Origin: Brevundimonas sp.
Lineage (GTDB): Bacteria; Pseudomonadota; Alphaproteobacteria; Caulobacterales; Caulobacteraceae
Direction of reading: 5' to 3'
Assembly: GCF_018608325.1 (NCBI RefSeq)
Contig: NZ_JABAZW010000134.1
Coordinates: 1-39,405 of the forward strand
Length of the DNA stretch: 39,405 nucleotides
In this document: positions 25,395 to 35,256 of the stretch, one piece after another
Layout of the letters: each line of letters opens with the position of its first letter
How positions within the stretch are numbered: the first letter of the stretch is position 1
Notes under the pieces: model-generated
Database searches by the model: none
Told to the model about the DNA's origin: nothing
What the model saw: the letters and a program-made list of their open reading frames with translations, nothing else
Program-made: the position numbers and the translations under genes

Positions 25395-25498
25395 CTTGTC
25401 CCGAAACCTTCACAAGCACCGGCACTGCGCCGATGATTTGCGGAGCTTTCAGGCGGATTGGCGAATGACGCCAGTTAATCTCTGGTAAGTTCGGCCGT

Positions 25499-25921
25499 TC
25501 AGCCCTTCTTCGGTCCGCCGATCGACCAGGTGTGGCCGAAGGGGTCGCGGAGCTGGCCGTAGCGGTCGCCCCAGAACTGATCGGCCATGTCCATGACCGG
25601 CTCGGCGCCGCCGACCACCATGGCGCGGGTCCACCAGGCGTCGGGGTCTGTGACCTGCAGGTGCAGGGTGACGCCCACAGGGCGGATGTTGGACTGGCCG
25701 GTGTATTCCGGGAACTCGTCGTTCAGCATGACGCTGGCGCCATTGATCTTGAGATGGGCGTGGATCAGCCGCTCGCCGTCGTCGGCCAGCCTGCGGTCCA
25801 GCACCTCTGCCCCAAAGGCGATGATGTAGAAGTCCACCGCCGCCGAGGCGCCGCGCGCCGGAATTGTCAGGTGGGGCGTCACGCCACCGGTCGGGCCCTG
25901 GTTCGGATTGGCGTCGGTCAT
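25499..25921 (-). CDS. VOC/glyoxalase-family protein (PhnB-like)
   Basis: 140 residues. PHLTIPARGASAAVDFYIIA FGAEVLDR opens the fold, and LNDEFPEY, VGVTLHLQVTDPDAWWTRAM and QFWGDRYGQLRDPFGHTWSI are typical of the PhnB-like subgroup of the vicinal oxygen chelate superfamily. Such proteins are often of unknown substrate; some bind antibiotics or act as dioxygenases. The HTW at the end is the usual family metal region. It is divergent from rarA. Confidence 0.85.
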   Translation of the reverse strand: MTDANPNQGPTGGVTPHLTIPARGASAAVDFYIIAFGAEVLDRRLADDGERLIHAHLKINGASVMLNDEFPEYTGQSNIRPVGVTLHLQVTDPDAWWTRAMVVGGAEPVMDMADQFWGDRYGQLRDPFGHTWSIGGPKKG

Positions 25922-25992
25922 TGGGCGATCTCCGTGATTGCGCCCTTCTAACGCGTGAAAAGGCTTTGGCGAACGACTACATGTAGAAATCC

Positions 25993-27300
25993 ATGACTGA
26001 TCTGTTCGAAGCCTCCGGCATCCTGCCCCCCGACGCGCCCCTGGCCGACCGTCTTCGCCCGCGCAGGCTGGAAGAGGTGGTGGGGCAGGATCATCTGCTT
26101 GGCCCCGGCGGCCCGATCCGGCGCATGATCGAGGCGGGGCGTCTGGGTTCGATGATCCTGTGGGGGCCGCCCGGCACCGGCAAGACCACCATCGCCCGGC
26201 TGCTGGCGCAGGCGGCGGGCTATGAATACCAGTCGATCAGCGCGGTCTTCTCGGGCGTCGCTGATCTGAAGAAGGCGTTTGAGGCGGCGCGGATGCGGCG
26301 GGCGGCGGGGCAGTCGACCCTGTTGTTCGTTGACGAGATCCATCGCTTCAACCGCGCCCAGCAGGATGGATTCCTGCCCTTTGTCGAGGCGGGGGTGGTG
26401 ACGCTGGTCGGAGCCACGACCGAGAACCCCAGTTTCGAGCTGAACGGGGCTCTGCTGTCGCGAAGCCAGGTCTATGTGCTGAAGCGTCTGGACGATGCGG
26501 CGCTGGGGCAATTGCTGAGCCGGGCCGAGGCCCATATGGAAAAGCCGCTGCCCCTGACCGATGAGGCGCGGCATGCCCTGCTGGCGCTGGCGGATGGCGA
26601 TGGACGTTATCTGCTGACCATGTCGGAAGTGTTGTTCGACCTGCCGGAAGGCGAGATACTGGACGTGCAGGGTCTGGCCGGGGTGCTGCAACGACGGGCG
26701 CCCGCCTACGACAAGTCACGGGAAGAACACTACAACCTGATCTCGGCCCTGCATAAGTCGGTGCGCGGCTCCGACCCGGATGCGGCCCTGTACTGGCTGG
26801 CGCGGATGCTGAACGGCGGCGAAGACCCGCTGTATCTGGCGCGGCGCATCGTGCGGATGGCGGTCGAGGACATCGGCGAGGCGGACCCGCTGTCGATCCT
26901 GGTCGCCAATGCGGCCAAGGACACCTACGACTTCCTCGGCAGCCCCGAGGGCGAACTGGCGCTGGCGCAGGCGGTGGTGCATCTGGCCACCGCGCCAAAG
27001 TCGGTCGGCGTCTATGAGGCCTTCAAGGCGGCGAAGAAGGCGGCCTTTGAAACGGGCTCGCTGATGCCGCCCGCCCATATACGCAACGCCCCGACCAAGC
27101 TGATGAAGGAACTGGGCTACGGCAAGGGCTATCAGTACGACCCGGACACGCCCGAGGGTTTCTCGGGCGCCAACTTCTTCCCCGACGAGATGGAGCGCCG
27201 CACCTTCTACAAGCCCAAGGGCGAAGGGCATGAGGAGAAGGTCAAGCTGCGGCTGGAACGCTGGGCCGCGATGCGGGCGCGGATGCAGGCGGAAGACTGA
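25993..27300 (+). CDS. rarA: Replication-associated recombination ATPase RarA/MgsA
   Basis: 435 residues, normal length. Walker [10 protein letters not shown] (about 58-66), Walker [21 protein letters not shown], sensor 1 [18 protein letters not shown], then the MgsA tetramerisation domain ([40 protein letters not shown]). It is a DNA-dependent AAA+ ATPase that acts at stalled forks, related to clamp loaders. It starts shortly after the divergent VOC gene and is followed by an unrelated small membrane protein. Confidence 0.95.
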   Translation: MTDLFEASGILPPDAPLADRLRPRRLEEVVGQDHLLGPGGPIRRMIEAGRLGSMILWGPPGTGKTTIARLLAQAAGYEYQSISAVFSGVADLKKAFEAARMRRAAGQSTLLFVDEIHRFNRAQQDGFLPFVEAGVVTLVGATTENPSFELNGALLSRSQVYVLKRLDDAALGQLLSRAEAHMEKPLPLTDEARHALLALADGDGRYLLTMSEVLFDLPEGEILDVQGLAGVLQRRAPAYDKSREEHYNLISALHKSVRGSDPDAALYWLARMLNGGEDPLYLARRIVRMAVEDIGEADPLSILVANAAKDTYDFLGSPEGELALAQAVVHLATAPKSVGVYEAFKAAKKAAFETGSLMPPAHIRNAPTKLMKELGYGKGYQYDPDTPEGFSGANFFPDEMERRTFYKPKGEGHEEKVKLRLERWAAMRARMQAED

Positions 27301-27376
27301 CCTTCAGACTGAACGCCGTTCATTGTCGGGCCTTGGCGACAGGCCTATCCTGGCTTTTCAGACGTGGGAGCGGATG

Positions 27377-27814
27377 ATGATCCAGACGGTGAAGACGCCT
27401 TGGCATCTGTGGCTGGTGGCGGGGCTGGCCCTGCTTTGGAACGGGTTCGGCGCGTTCGATTCCTTTATGTCCCTGACGCAGGGGGATCCCTATCTGCGTT
27501 CCATGGGCATGACCGAGGCGCAGATCGCCTATTTTCATCGGTTTCCGACCTGGATGTCCGTCGCCTGGGTGGTCGGGACCTGGGGCGGGCTGGCGGGGGC
27601 GATCCTGTTATTGCTGAGGCGCCGATGGGCGCTGTGGGCCTTTGGCGCTTCGTTCATCGGCGTGCTGGCCACGATCTACTACACCTTCATCGGCTCGCCA
27701 GACGGGGCCCAGGTCATGAGCGGCAACACGGCTATGACGGGCGTGATTACGACAATCGCAGTGCTTTTGATCGGCTACGCCCGGTTCATGACGCAGCGCG
27801 GCGTTCTGCTCTGA
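27377..27814 (+). CDS. Four-span inner-membrane protein, unknown function
   Basis: 145 residues from ATG 27377, six bases after GGGAG; ATG 27374 is the alternative, and a longer frame from 27230 would lie inside rarA. Four hydrophobic spans are visible: HLWLVAGLALLWNGFGAFDS, FPTWMSVAWVVGTWGGLAGA, RRWALWAFGASFIGVLATIY and MTGVITTIAVLLIGYARFM. It resembles small DoxX-like or sugar-transporter-type integral membrane proteins of no assigned role. It ends 17 bases before the convergent dprA gene. Confidence 0.75.
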   Translation: MIQTVKTPWHLWLVAGLALLWNGFGAFDSFMSLTQGDPYLRSMGMTEAQIAYFHRFPTWMSVAWVVGTWGGLAGAILLLLRRRWALWAFGASFIGVLATIYYTFIGSPDGAQVMSGNTAMTGVITTIAVLLIGYARFMTQRGVLL

Positions 27815-27831
27815 GTTTGGGCGGCGTCGCG

Positions 27832-28905
27832 TCAGCTTGAGGCCAGACCGCCAGGCAGCAGTTCGGCGCGACCCGTGAGGCTGAGCTCCAATAGGGCAGA
27901 CGCGACCTGAGCCATCGGCGCGTTCAGGGCGCGGGCGATTTCGTCACGCGGGGTCGGCGTTGGTGACAGCAGGGCGGCGACACGGTCGAGGAAGGCGTCG
28001 TCGACATCCTCTTCATAGCGCAACGGCGCTGACGGTGGCTCGCGCAGGGTCCGCAGGGTGTTGAAGGCGCGGTCGATATCTTCGATCCCCTCACACAGGA
28101 TGGCGCCCTGACGCAGCAGTTCGTTGGGACCACGGGCGCGCGGGTCCAGCGGCGAGCCCGGAACGGCGAAGACATCGCGTCCCTGTTCGGCGGCGAGACG
28201 GGCGGTGATCAGCGACCCGGAGCGAATTTCCGCCTCGACCACCACGACCCCGCGTGACAGGCCGGAGATGATGCGGTTGCGTCGGGGGAAGTCGCGGGCC
28301 TGGGCGCGGGCGCCGATTGGGCTTTCAGAGACGACACAGCCCTGTTCGATCAGGCGGGCGTAGAGGTCGGTGTTCTCGGACGGATAGATGTCGTCCACCC
28401 CGCCGCCCAGAACGGCGACGGTTCCTGTCGGCAGGGCGCCTTCGTGGGCGGCGGCGTCGATGCCGCGCGCCATGCCTGAGACGACGACGTGACCGGCCTG
28501 ACCCAATTGCTGCGCCAGACCGCGCGCGATGCGCTGGCCGCCTGCCGAGGCGATGCGCGCGCCGACGATGGCGACCGATGGACGGTTCAGCAGTTCAACA
28601 CGTCCTCGCGTCCACAGGATCGGCGGAGGCGGATCAAGCGCCGCCAGCATTTCGGGATAGTCGGCGTCGCCCAGCACCAGCAGGCGGGCCTTGATCTGGT
28701 CGCCCCGATCCAGTTCGCGCTGAACAGCTTCGACCGGCGGGGGGATGGAGGCGGCGCCGGACTTGCGCACCAGATCGGGCAGGGCGTCCAGCACCTGTAT
28801 GGCCGAGCCATATCGCAACAGCAGTTGGGAAAAGGCGACGGGGCCGATGCGGTCGGTGCGGGCGAGCCGCAGCCGGGCGAACCGTTCGGCCCCGGTCAGG
28901 CTCAC
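27832..28905 (-). CDS. dprA: DNA processing protein DprA
   Basis: 357 residues. A Rossmann-like core binds ssDNA and loads RecA in transformation: [80 protein letters not shown], and [20 protein letters not shown] are all family signatures. The C-terminal winged-helix region follows ([20 protein letters not shown]). It overlaps plsY by four bases (ATGA). In many bacteria without natural transformation it is still kept. It is the last gene of the plsY-dprA unit. Confidence 0.95.
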   Translation of the reverse strand: MSLTGAERFARLRLARTDRIGPVAFSQLLLRYGSAIQVLDALPDLVRKSGAASIPPPVEAVQRELDRGDQIKARLLVLGDADYPEMLAALDPPPPILWTRGRVELLNRPSVAIVGARIASAGGQRIARGLAQQLGQAGHVVVSGMARGIDAAAHEGALPTGTVAVLGGGVDDIYPSENTDLYARLIEQGCVVSESPIGARAQARDFPRRNRIISGLSRGVVVVEAEIRSGSLITARLAAEQGRDVFAVPGSPLDPRARGPNELLRQGAILCEGIEDIDRAFNTLRTLREPPSAPLRYEEDVDDAFLDRVAALLSPTPTPRDEIARALNAPMAQVASALLELSLTGRAELLPGGLASS

Positions 28906-29540
28906 GCCTTCTTGGCCCCGATGCGCGGTTCCGCGCCCTTCAGCAGCCGGGTGATGTTCTCGTGGTGGCGAATCCAGATCAGCACGGCAGAGAAGATGGT
29001 CAGGATCAGGATCGGCGTCCCGACTGGCAAGCCGATGGCGGCCAGCGGCAAGAGCGCCAGCAGCGGCGCGGTCGCGGCTGAAATCAGCGCGGCCAGCGAG
29101 GAATAACGGAAGGCGAAGGCGGCGATCAGCCAGACGGCGGCCGCCATCAGACCCAGCGGCCAGGCGGCGGCCAGCAGCAGACCATAGAAGGTGGCCACGC
29201 CCTTGCCGCCCTTGAAGCCCAGCCAGACGGGGAACAGGTGACCCAGGAAGGCCGCCCCGCCCGCGATGGCGCCCGCGGCTTCGCTATGGAACAGGTGGCG
29301 CGCGATCAGCAGGGCCGCGGCGCCCTTGCCTGCGTCCAGAAGCAGGGTGGCCAGGGCCAGATCCTTGCGGCCGGTCCGCAGCACATTGGTCGCGCCGATG
29401 TTGCCGGAACCGATGTTGCGCACATCGCCCGCGCCCGCAGCACGGGTGATGACGACGCCGAACGGAATCGAACCGAGCAGATAGCCGCCGAGCGCCGCCA
29501 GCGCCAAAGTCCCCAAAGCGGGCCCGACCAGATCCTGCAC
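28902..29540 (-). CDS. plsY: Acyl-phosphate:glycerol-3-phosphate acyltransferase
   Basis: 212 residues from GTG 29540, preceded by GGGGAG; a longer frame reaches further upstream but would exceed the family length of 200-215. Five spans are visible, with the glycerol-phosphate and acyl-phosphate motifs [38 protein letters not shown] and the phosphate loop [14 protein letters not shown]. It makes lysophosphatidic acid at the inner membrane, using acyl-phosphate from PlsX. It is co-transcribed with dprA. Confidence 0.95.
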   Translation of the reverse strand: MQDLVGPALGTLALAALGGYLLGSIPFGVVITRAAGAGDVRNIGSGNIGATNVLRTGRKDLALATLLLDAGKGAAALLIARHLFHSEAAGAIAGGAAFLGHLFPVWLGFKGGKGVATFYGLLLAAAWPLGLMAAAVWLIAAFAFRYSSLAALISAATAPLLALLPLAAIGLPVGTPILILTIFSAVLIWIRHHENITRLLKGAEPRIGAKKA

Positions 29541-29671
29541 GTTGATTCGCTCCCCGCGTGTTGTGGCGGCAAAATGCGTCGGCGCGCGGTTCGTAGCAAG
29601 CGCGATCCCACCTCTTGACCCGACGATCCTCGCAGCGTCTGGTCCTGCCCCCATGCTGGAGATCGCCCATC

Positions 29672-30601
29672 ATGCGCACCACCATGACCGCCGCATTGGC
29701 GATACTGATGATGACGTCAGGTTGTGTTGTGGCGGATCGTGAGGAGAAGGCGACGGCCTCTGGTCCTGCGATGGCGGCCTATTTCGACTGTGTGCGCGAT
29801 GGGGGTGTCGCGATTTCGGCGCATCGGGCGGTGTCGACGATGGACCAGCCGGAGAACTCCATCTCGGCCATCGAGGCGACGGGGCGGGCGATCCCCAATG
29901 CGATACTGGAACTGGATGCGGCCCTGACGCGCGACGGCCATCTGGTGCTGATGCACGACGAGACGATGCGGCGCACCACGACCGGGCGCGGCCGTGTCCG
30001 CGATCTGACGCTGGCGCAGGTGAAGCAGGTGCGGCTGAGGGCGTCGAACGGGGCGCGCACTAATGAGGCCGTGCCGACACTGGGCGAGGCGCTGGATGCG
30101 GCGGGTCGTGTCGGGGCCATCGCCAGCATCGACCTGAAACCGGCCGAGGGCGGCAGCACCCTCGAACTGGCGCGGGCGGTGGTCGGTCAGGTTCTGCGCT
30201 CAGGCGCGTCTGATCGTGTGATCCTGATCACCTATGCGGCCGAGGACGCGCGGGCGGTGGCGGCGCTGGCGCCCGAGATGATGATCTCCGCCGGGGTGAG
30301 CCGCCTCAGTGATCTGGACGGGCTGAACACTCCGCAGATATTAGCGTGGACCGGCACGCGAGAGGAACGACCCCGGCTGTGGCGCGGACTGAAGGCGCGG
30401 GGCGTCGAGGTCCAGTTCGGCACTCTGGGCGCTGAGGGCGTGCGCCGCGACGACCGCTATGCCGAGGACGGGGATGTTTCGGAATACCGCGATCTGTTCG
30501 ATCAGGGCGTGACGGTGATCGCCACCGACACGCCGCTGGCGGTTAAGGGCGTGCTGGCCGCCGAGGTCGCCAAGGCGGCGACGTGTGAGAGGCCGAGGTG
30601 A
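29672..30601 (+). CDS. Glycerophosphodiester phosphodiesterase lipoprotein
   Basis: 309 residues from ATG 29672 (GGAG upstream), with a lipoprotein signal (MRTTMTAALAILMMTSGC). GDPD signatures: ISAHRAVSTMDQPENSISAI (the usual HRG is HRA), LELDAALTRDGHLVLMHDET and RTTTGRGRVRDLTLAQVK; VPTLGEALDA and the late SIDLKP strand are also present, and ATDTPLAVKGVL closes the barrel. It releases glycerol-3-phosphate from deacylated phospholipids. It is divergent from plsY and convergent with pyrC, and interrupts the frequent pyrC-plsY adjacency. Confidence 0.85.
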   Translation: MRTTMTAALAILMMTSGCVVADREEKATASGPAMAAYFDCVRDGGVAISAHRAVSTMDQPENSISAIEATGRAIPNAILELDAALTRDGHLVLMHDETMRRTTTGRGRVRDLTLAQVKQVRLRASNGARTNEAVPTLGEALDAAGRVGAIASIDLKPAEGGSTLELARAVVGQVLRSGASDRVILITYAAEDARAVAALAPEMMISAGVSRLSDLDGLNTPQILAWTGTREERPRLWRGLKARGVEVQFGTLGAEGVRRDDRYAEDGDVSEYRDLFDQGVTVIATDTPLAVKGVLAAEVAKAATCERPR

Positions 30602-30613
30602 GTTCGCGGGCGT

Positions 30614-31888
30614 TCAGTGAACCTTACGGCCCGCGACCCATGTGTCGACGACCTTGCCCTGAAGACGGCGGCCGTCGAACGGCGAGTTCTTGGACTTGGA
30701 GTGCAGGGCGTCTGCGTCGACGATGACCGGCGCGCCGGGGTCGAACAGGATCAGGTCCGCAGGCGCGCCTTCGGCCAGAACGCCAGCGTCGAGCCCCAGC
30801 AGGGCGGCGGGGCCTTGCGTCAGCGGACGCAGCACGTCCAGCAGGTCCAGACCGTCTTCGTGATGCAGGGTCAGGGCGGCGGGCAGCAGGGTCTCAAGCC
30901 CGATGGCGCCGGGTGCGGCCTCGGCGAACGGGCGGCGCTTGTCCTCGGCGGGGGCAGGGGTGTGGGCCGAGGTGATGACGTCGATCAGGCCTTCACGCAC
31001 CGCTTCGATCAGGGCCTGACGATCGGCCTCTGAACGTAGCGGCGGGTCGATGCGGTAGAAGGTGCGATAGTCGCCGATATCCACCTCGTTGAAGCACAGG
31101 TGGTTGATGGAGACGCTGACAGCGACCTCCAGCCCCTTGGCGCGGGCGCGGGCCAGCGTCTCCAGCGCGCCCTCGGTCGAAATCTGGTCGACCAGGAAAC
31201 GGGCGCCGGTTTGTTCGACCAGTGCCAGATCGCGTTCCAGACCGATGCGTTCGGCGATGGCGGGGCTGCCAGACAAGCCCAGTCGCGTGGCCAGTTCGCC
31301 AGAGGCGGCGACCGCGCCTTCGGTCAACCACGGGTCGGACGGGCGGCAGGCGATCAGGGCGTTGAAGGCGGCGGCATAGCTCATCACCCGCTGCAGGGTG
31401 CGGCTGTTGACGATGACCTTGTCCACGTCGGTGAAGTACAGGGCGCCCGCTTCGTCCATCAGGCCGATCTCGGCCATGCGCTGACCGTCCAGCGCCTTGG
31501 TGGCGGCGCCGGCTGCGCGGACATTGACCAGGTTCAGGGCGGCGCCGCGACGCTGGATGAACTCGATCACCGCCGGGTCGTCGATGGCGGGGTCGGTGTC
31601 GGGCTGGACCACGATGGTGGTCACGCCGCCAGCGGCGGCGGCCAGACTGGCGGACTTCAGCGTCTCGCGCGGTTCGGCGCCGGGTTCGCCGGTCTTGACG
31701 CGAATGTCGATCAGGCCGGGCGACAGGCACAGGCCGTCGGCGTCGATGATCTGATCGGCAGCCAGATCAGGGGCGGCGCCATGGACGACGCGGATGATGC
31801 GGCCGTCCTCGATCAGGACCGAACCCAGACCGTCATAGTCGCTGGCGGGGTCCAGAAGGCGGGCGTTGACGATTGCCAGAGTGGTCAT
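30614..31888 (-). CDS. pyrC: Dihydroorotase-like protein, probably noncatalytic PyrC partner of PyrB
   Basis: 424 residues from ATG 31888; an upstream start at 31903 lies inside pyrB. The overall class I dihydroorotase fold is evident ([75 protein letters not shown]). But the HxH zinc motif (usually D-x-H-x-H) is DIRVK (R63, K65), the second histidine loop is ACRPSD, PHH is INH and the catalytic DHAP is AHTP (A308). Similar residue losses are known in alphaproteobacterial and Pseudomonas PyrC-like subunits that assemble with PyrB without catalysis. It overlaps pyrB by ATGA. A working dihydroorotase should then exist elsewhere. Confidence 0.88.
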   Translation of the reverse strand: MTTLAIVNARLLDPASDYDGLGSVLIEDGRIIRVVHGAAPDLAADQIIDADGLCLSPGLIDIRVKTGEPGAEPRETLKSASLAAAAGGVTTIVVQPDTDPAIDDPAVIEFIQRRGAALNLVNVRAAGAATKALDGQRMAEIGLMDEAGALYFTDVDKVIVNSRTLQRVMSYAAAFNALIACRPSDPWLTEGAVAASGELATRLGLSGSPAIAERIGLERDLALVEQTGARFLVDQISTEGALETLARARAKGLEVAVSVSINHLCFNEVDIGDYRTFYRIDPPLRSEADRQALIEAVREGLIDVITSAHTPAPAEDKRRPFAEAAPGAIGLETLLPAALTLHHEDGLDLLDVLRPLTQGPAALLGLDAGVLAEGAPADLILFDPGAPVIVDADALHSKSKNSPFDGRRLQGKVVDTWVAGRKVH

Positions 31889-32868
31889 CGGGCGTCTCCC
31901 CAACGGGCGGAGAGGGAGGCCAGAACGGCCATGCGGGCGGCGACGCCCATCTCGACCTGATCCTGGATCAGCGAAACGTTGAGGTCGTCGGCGACATCGG
32001 AATCGATCTCGACGCCGCGGTTCATCGGGCCGGGGTGCATGACCTTGGCGCCCGGCTTGGCCCAGGCCAGCTTCTCGCGATCCAGACCCCAGAAACGGAA
32101 ATATTCGCGGGTGGAGGGGACCAGCGCGCCGGCCATCCGCTCAAGCTGAAGACGCAGCATCATAACCACGTCACAGCCTTGCAGCCCCTCGCGCATGTCG
32201 TGGAAGACCTCGCAGCCCCAGCGGTCGGCGTCGCCCGGCACCAGGGTCGGCGGGCCGATCAGACGCACGCGGGCGCCCATCATCTGCAGCAGGGCGACGT
32301 TGGAGCGGGCCACACGGCTGTGGGTGATGTCGCCGCAGATGGCGACGGTCAGGCTGGTCACATCGCCGAAGGCGCGGTGCAGCGACAGCAGGTCCAGCAG
32401 GGCCTGCGTCGGGTGTTCGTGGCGGCCGTCGCCGGCATTGACCACGGCGCAGCCGACCTTCTGGCTGAGCAGTTCAGCGGCGCCCGAGGCAGAGTGGCGC
32501 ACGACCAGAATGTCGGGCTTCATGGCGTTCAGGGTGACCGCCGTGTCGATCAGGGTCTCGCCCTTCTTCACCGAGGACGAGGCGACCGGCATGGTGACGA
32601 CATCGGCGCCCAGACGCTTGGCCGCAATCTCGAATGACGACGAGGTGCGGGTCGAGTTCTCGAAGAACAGGTTCACCACCGTGCGGCCGTGCAGCACGTC
32701 CAGCGCCTTGGAGGATTGGCGGTTGAAGTCGACGAAGGCGTCGCCCAGCTCCAGCAACTGCGGCGTCACGAACGGATTCAGGTCCGAGGCGGCGAGGAAG
32801 TGGGATTTCGGGAACGGGATCAGCCGCTCCTGAATGGTCTGGTCGGTGACGAGGGAGGGCTGGGTCAT
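31885..32868 (-). CDS. pyrB: Aspartate carbamoyltransferase catalytic chain
   Basis: 327 residues. The carbamoyl-phosphate loop [20 protein letters not shown], the [13 protein letters not shown] motif, and [10 protein letters not shown] with [19 protein letters not shown] are intact. It carries out the first committed step of pyrimidine synthesis. No pyrI regulatory chain is adjacent, so the holoenzyme is expected to be a PyrB-PyrC dodecamer. The gene precedes pyrC with a stop/start overlap at 31885-31888, and begins 65 bases after the AEC transporter gene's stop on the same strand. Confidence 0.97.
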   Translation of the reverse strand: MTQPSLVTDQTIQERLIPFPKSHFLAASDLNPFVTPQLLELGDAFVDFNRQSSKALDVLHGRTVVNLFFENSTRTSSSFEIAAKRLGADVVTMPVASSSVKKGETLIDTAVTLNAMKPDILVVRHSASGAAELLSQKVGCAVVNAGDGRHEHPTQALLDLLSLHRAFGDVTSLTVAICGDITHSRVARSNVALLQMMGARVRLIGPPTLVPGDADRWGCEVFHDMREGLQGCDVVMMLRLQLERMAGALVPSTREYFRFWGLDREKLAWAKPGAKVMHPGPMNRGVEIDSDVADDLNVSLIQDQVEMGVAARMAVLASLSARWGDAR

Positions 32869-32933
32869 CGAGACGCGGCTATAGGCGTGACTCGCCCCAA
32901 ACGCCAGACTTGGGCGCCAGACTCGGTCGCCAG

Positions 32934-33857
32934 TCAGGTGAAGTGGAACAGGGTCAGCAGGATGGGGATGACGACGGCGCTGCCCACGGTGGTCAGAGCG
33001 ATGACGCCTGCGATCAAGGGCGCGTCGCCGCCCATCTGACGCGCCAGCACATAGGAGGCCGCAGAGCCCGGCGCGGCGCCGCAGATCAGGGCGATGCCCT
33101 GCGCCAGACTATCGCCGCCCAAGGCCCAGGCGATGAACCACATCAGCGGCGGCATGATGCCCAGCTTGACCAGGGTGACGGCGGCGATGGTCTTTCGACG
33201 GCGTTTGACCTCAGCGAAAGACAGACCGGCCCCGGCGACGATCAGACCCAGCGGCAGGGCGGCGGCGCCCAGCAGGTCCATGACCTCGGACAGGCCGGGG
33301 ATCAGCGGCACGCGCAGGAAGTTCAGCGCCAGACCGATCAGACAGGCCAGCAGGATCGGATTGGCGATCATCGATTTCAGCAGGCCCAGAACCGAGGGCT
33401 CGCGATGCAAGGCTCCCCATTTCGCCAGCACGGCGACGCAGGCGATGTTGGTCACCGGAATGATGAAGGCGATGGCCACGGCGGCCAAGGCCGTGCCCTC
33501 TGAGCCATAGATCGACTGGATCACCGGTACGAAGACGAAGCTGTTCCAGCGGATCACACCTTGAAAGACGCTGGTGTAGGCGGGGCCGTCCAGCTTGATC
33601 AGGGGCTTGGCCGCCAGCGTCGCCGCCGCCACGATCAGGGTCGCGCCCACGGCGGCGGAACCTGCCGCCGTCGCCCCGCCGCCCGCCAGATTGGCGTGCC
33701 AGATCGCGGGGATCAGGAAGCTGGGATAGAAGATGTTGATCGACAGCTTCTCGATGGGCCGCCAGGCGTCGTCGGGCAGGAAGCCGGATTTGCGCAGGCC
33801 GTAGCCCAGGGCGATCATCAGAAAGACGGGCAGGATGCCCGCGATCAGGGCTGTCAA
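32934..33857 (-). CDS. AEC-family transporter (auxin efflux carrier type)
   Basis: 307 residues with about ten spans. [20 protein letters not shown] begins it, [20 protein letters not shown] follows, and the end shows [19 protein letters not shown] and [20 protein letters not shown], all typical of the AEC/MleP permease family of malate or other organic-acid carriers. It overlaps ruvX by four bases, so they share a transcript. The substrate is unknown. Confidence 0.9.
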   Translation of the reverse strand: MTALIAGILPVFLMIALGYGLRKSGFLPDDAWRPIEKLSINIFYPSFLIPAIWHANLAGGGATAAGSAAVGATLIVAAATLAAKPLIKLDGPAYTSVFQGVIRWNSFVFVPVIQSIYGSEGTALAAVAIAFIIPVTNIACVAVLAKWGALHREPSVLGLLKSMIANPILLACLIGLALNFLRVPLIPGLSEVMDLLGAAALPLGLIVAGAGLSFAEVKRRRKTIAAVTLVKLGIMPPLMWFIAWALGGDSLAQGIALICGAAPGSAASYVLARQMGGDAPLIAGVIALTTVGSAVVIPILLTLFHFT

Positions 33858-34333
33858 ATCCAGGTCGCCTGATCCCGCACCCGATCCAGCGCCCCTTGCA
33901 GAATCCAGGCGGCGGCGGTGCGGTCGACGACCTGAGCGCGGCGCTTGCGGTTCAGGTCCAGGTCTTCAATCAGGAAGCGTTCGACGGCGCTGGTGGACAG
34001 GCGTTCGTCCCAGAAGGCGATGTTGATGGGGCGCAGCCGCTCCAGATTGCGGGCGAAGGCGCGGCAGGACTGGGCGCGGGGGCCTTCGGTGCCGTCCATG
34101 TTGGCGGGCAGACCGATGACCAGGGCCGAGACCTTGCGGTGGTTCATCAGCTTGAAGAGGTGTTCGGCCTCCAGCGTGAACTTGGACTTGCGGATCAGCT
34201 CCAGCGGCGAGGCGATCAGGCGCGTGGAATCCGACACGGCGACGCCGATGGTCTTTTCGCCCAGGTCCAGCCCCATCCACGGGGTGTCGGGTGGGCAGGC
34301 GGCGGGCAGGTCGAGGAGGTCAAGAACGGGCAC
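33854..34333 (-). CDS. ruvX: Putative pre-16S rRNA nuclease / Holliday-junction resolvase-like YqgF
   Basis: 159 residues. The RNase H-like core is evident: WMGLDLGEKTIGVAVSDSTR (first acidic site), ALVIGLPANMDGTEGPRAQS, FWDERLSTSAVERFLIEDLD and the closing VVDRTAAAWILQGALD. In E. coli YqgF trims 16S rRNA 5' ends. The start has no strong Shine-Dalgarno; Met20 (MGLDLGEKT) is an alternative. It is divergent from the lipoprotein gene at 34385. Confidence 0.93.
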   Translation of the reverse strand: MPVLDLLDLPAACPPDTPWMGLDLGEKTIGVAVSDSTRLIASPLELIRKSKFTLEAEHLFKLMNHRKVSALVIGLPANMDGTEGPRAQSCRAFARNLERLRPINIAFWDERLSTSAVERFLIEDLDLNRKRRAQVVDRTAAAWILQGALDRVRDQATWI

Positions 34334-34384
34334 GGCCTGCGGTTAGGACTGGCGCGCGACGAAGTCAAAGGCGATGGTGCGGGA

Positions 34385-34897
34385 ATGACACGCGCGATCC
34401 TGATCCTGTTTGTCGTTTTCGGCCTGGCGGCCTGTGGCGAGCCTGATGCGCCCAAGGGGCGTCCCAAGGTCGCGCCGCCGCCCACGCCCCTGTCTGTGAC
34501 CAAGGCCCCGGCGGCGCCTGCCGGACCGGGGGCTGCGGTCGCCGCCGTCTCGGGCGACGGGATGCTGCAGGCGGCCAGCGTATCGCAGTTGGAGAGCCTG
34601 CCGCGTCTGAACGCCAAGGTGTTCAGCGTCTCGGGCGGTGATCCGGCGCTGAACGGGCTGGTGACCTATTTCGGGCTGTTTGCGGGCGCGGACGAGGGGT
34701 GGCGGGTCTATCCCATCGGGGATTTCAACGAATGGCGGGTGGTCGAATCTGCGCCGGGAAAGGTGGTGCTGGCAGTGCGGCAGGACGTGGCGGCGGACGA
34801 TGGAAGCATCAAGAACAGCCCCCGGTTCATCCATGTCAGCTTCGACAACACGGGCGATGTGCCGCCTGATGCGATTTCAGTCGCTTCGTCGGACTGA
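34385..34897 (+). CDS. Lipoprotein, unknown function
   Basis: 170 residues with a clear lipobox (MTRAILILFVVFGLAAC). A Pro/Ala-rich linker (to about residue 55) is followed by a folded domain with FSVSGGDPALNGLVTYFGLF, DEGWRVYPIGDFNEWRVVES and FIHVSFDNTGDVPPDAISVA. The family is not recognised. A longer frame upstream overlaps ruvX on the other strand and should be ignored. It is followed by gatC after a 69-base gap. Confidence 0.78.
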   Translation: MTRAILILFVVFGLAACGEPDAPKGRPKVAPPPTPLSVTKAPAAPAGPGAAVAAVSGDGMLQAASVSQLESLPRLNAKVFSVSGGDPALNGLVTYFGLFAGADEGWRVYPIGDFNEWRVVESAPGKVVLAVRQDVAADDGSIKNSPRFIHVSFDNTGDVPPDAISVASSD

Positions 34898-34966
34898 CGA
34901 AACCTTGTGAATCCGGGCACGGGCCGTTAGTCACCACGGCTTAATCTCGCATGACTGGAGGGCCGC

Positions 34967-35254
34967 ATGGCCATCGACGCTGCGACGGTGCGCAAGGTTG
35001 CGCATCTCGCCCGCATCAAGACCCCCGAGGATCGGCTGGAGCCGCTGGCGCAGGAGCTGAACGGCATCCTGAACTGGATCGAGCAGTTGGATCAGGTGGA
35101 TGTCGAAGGCGTGGAGCCGATGACCTCGAACGTGGCCCAGCCGCTGCGTCTGCGCGACGACGTCGTCACCGACGGCGCCAAGCGCGACGCCGTCCTGTCC
35201 AATGCCCCGAAGTCGGCTGACGGCTTCTTCGTCGTGCCCAAGGTGGTCGAATAG
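34967..35254 (+). CDS. gatC: Asp-tRNA(Asn)/Glu-tRNA(Gln) amidotransferase subunit C
   Basis: 95 residues, standard length. [40 protein letters not shown] and VEPMTSN are the family features; it ends [13 protein letters not shown], the conserved C-terminus. It stabilises GatA in the GatCAB complex that converts misacylated Glu-tRNA(Gln) or Asp-tRNA(Asn). It is preceded by GGAGGG and followed by gatA after two bases. Confidence 0.96.
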   Translation: MAIDAATVRKVAHLARIKTPEDRLEPLAQELNGILNWIEQLDQVDVEGVEPMTSNVAQPLRLRDDVVTDGAKRDAVLSNAPKSADGFFVVPKVVE

Positions 35255-35256
35255 TC

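Noticed and set aside
33896..34384. Upstream in-frame extension of the lipoprotein gene at 34385
   Set aside because: It is antisense to ruvX and would bury the clear lipoprotein signal peptide.
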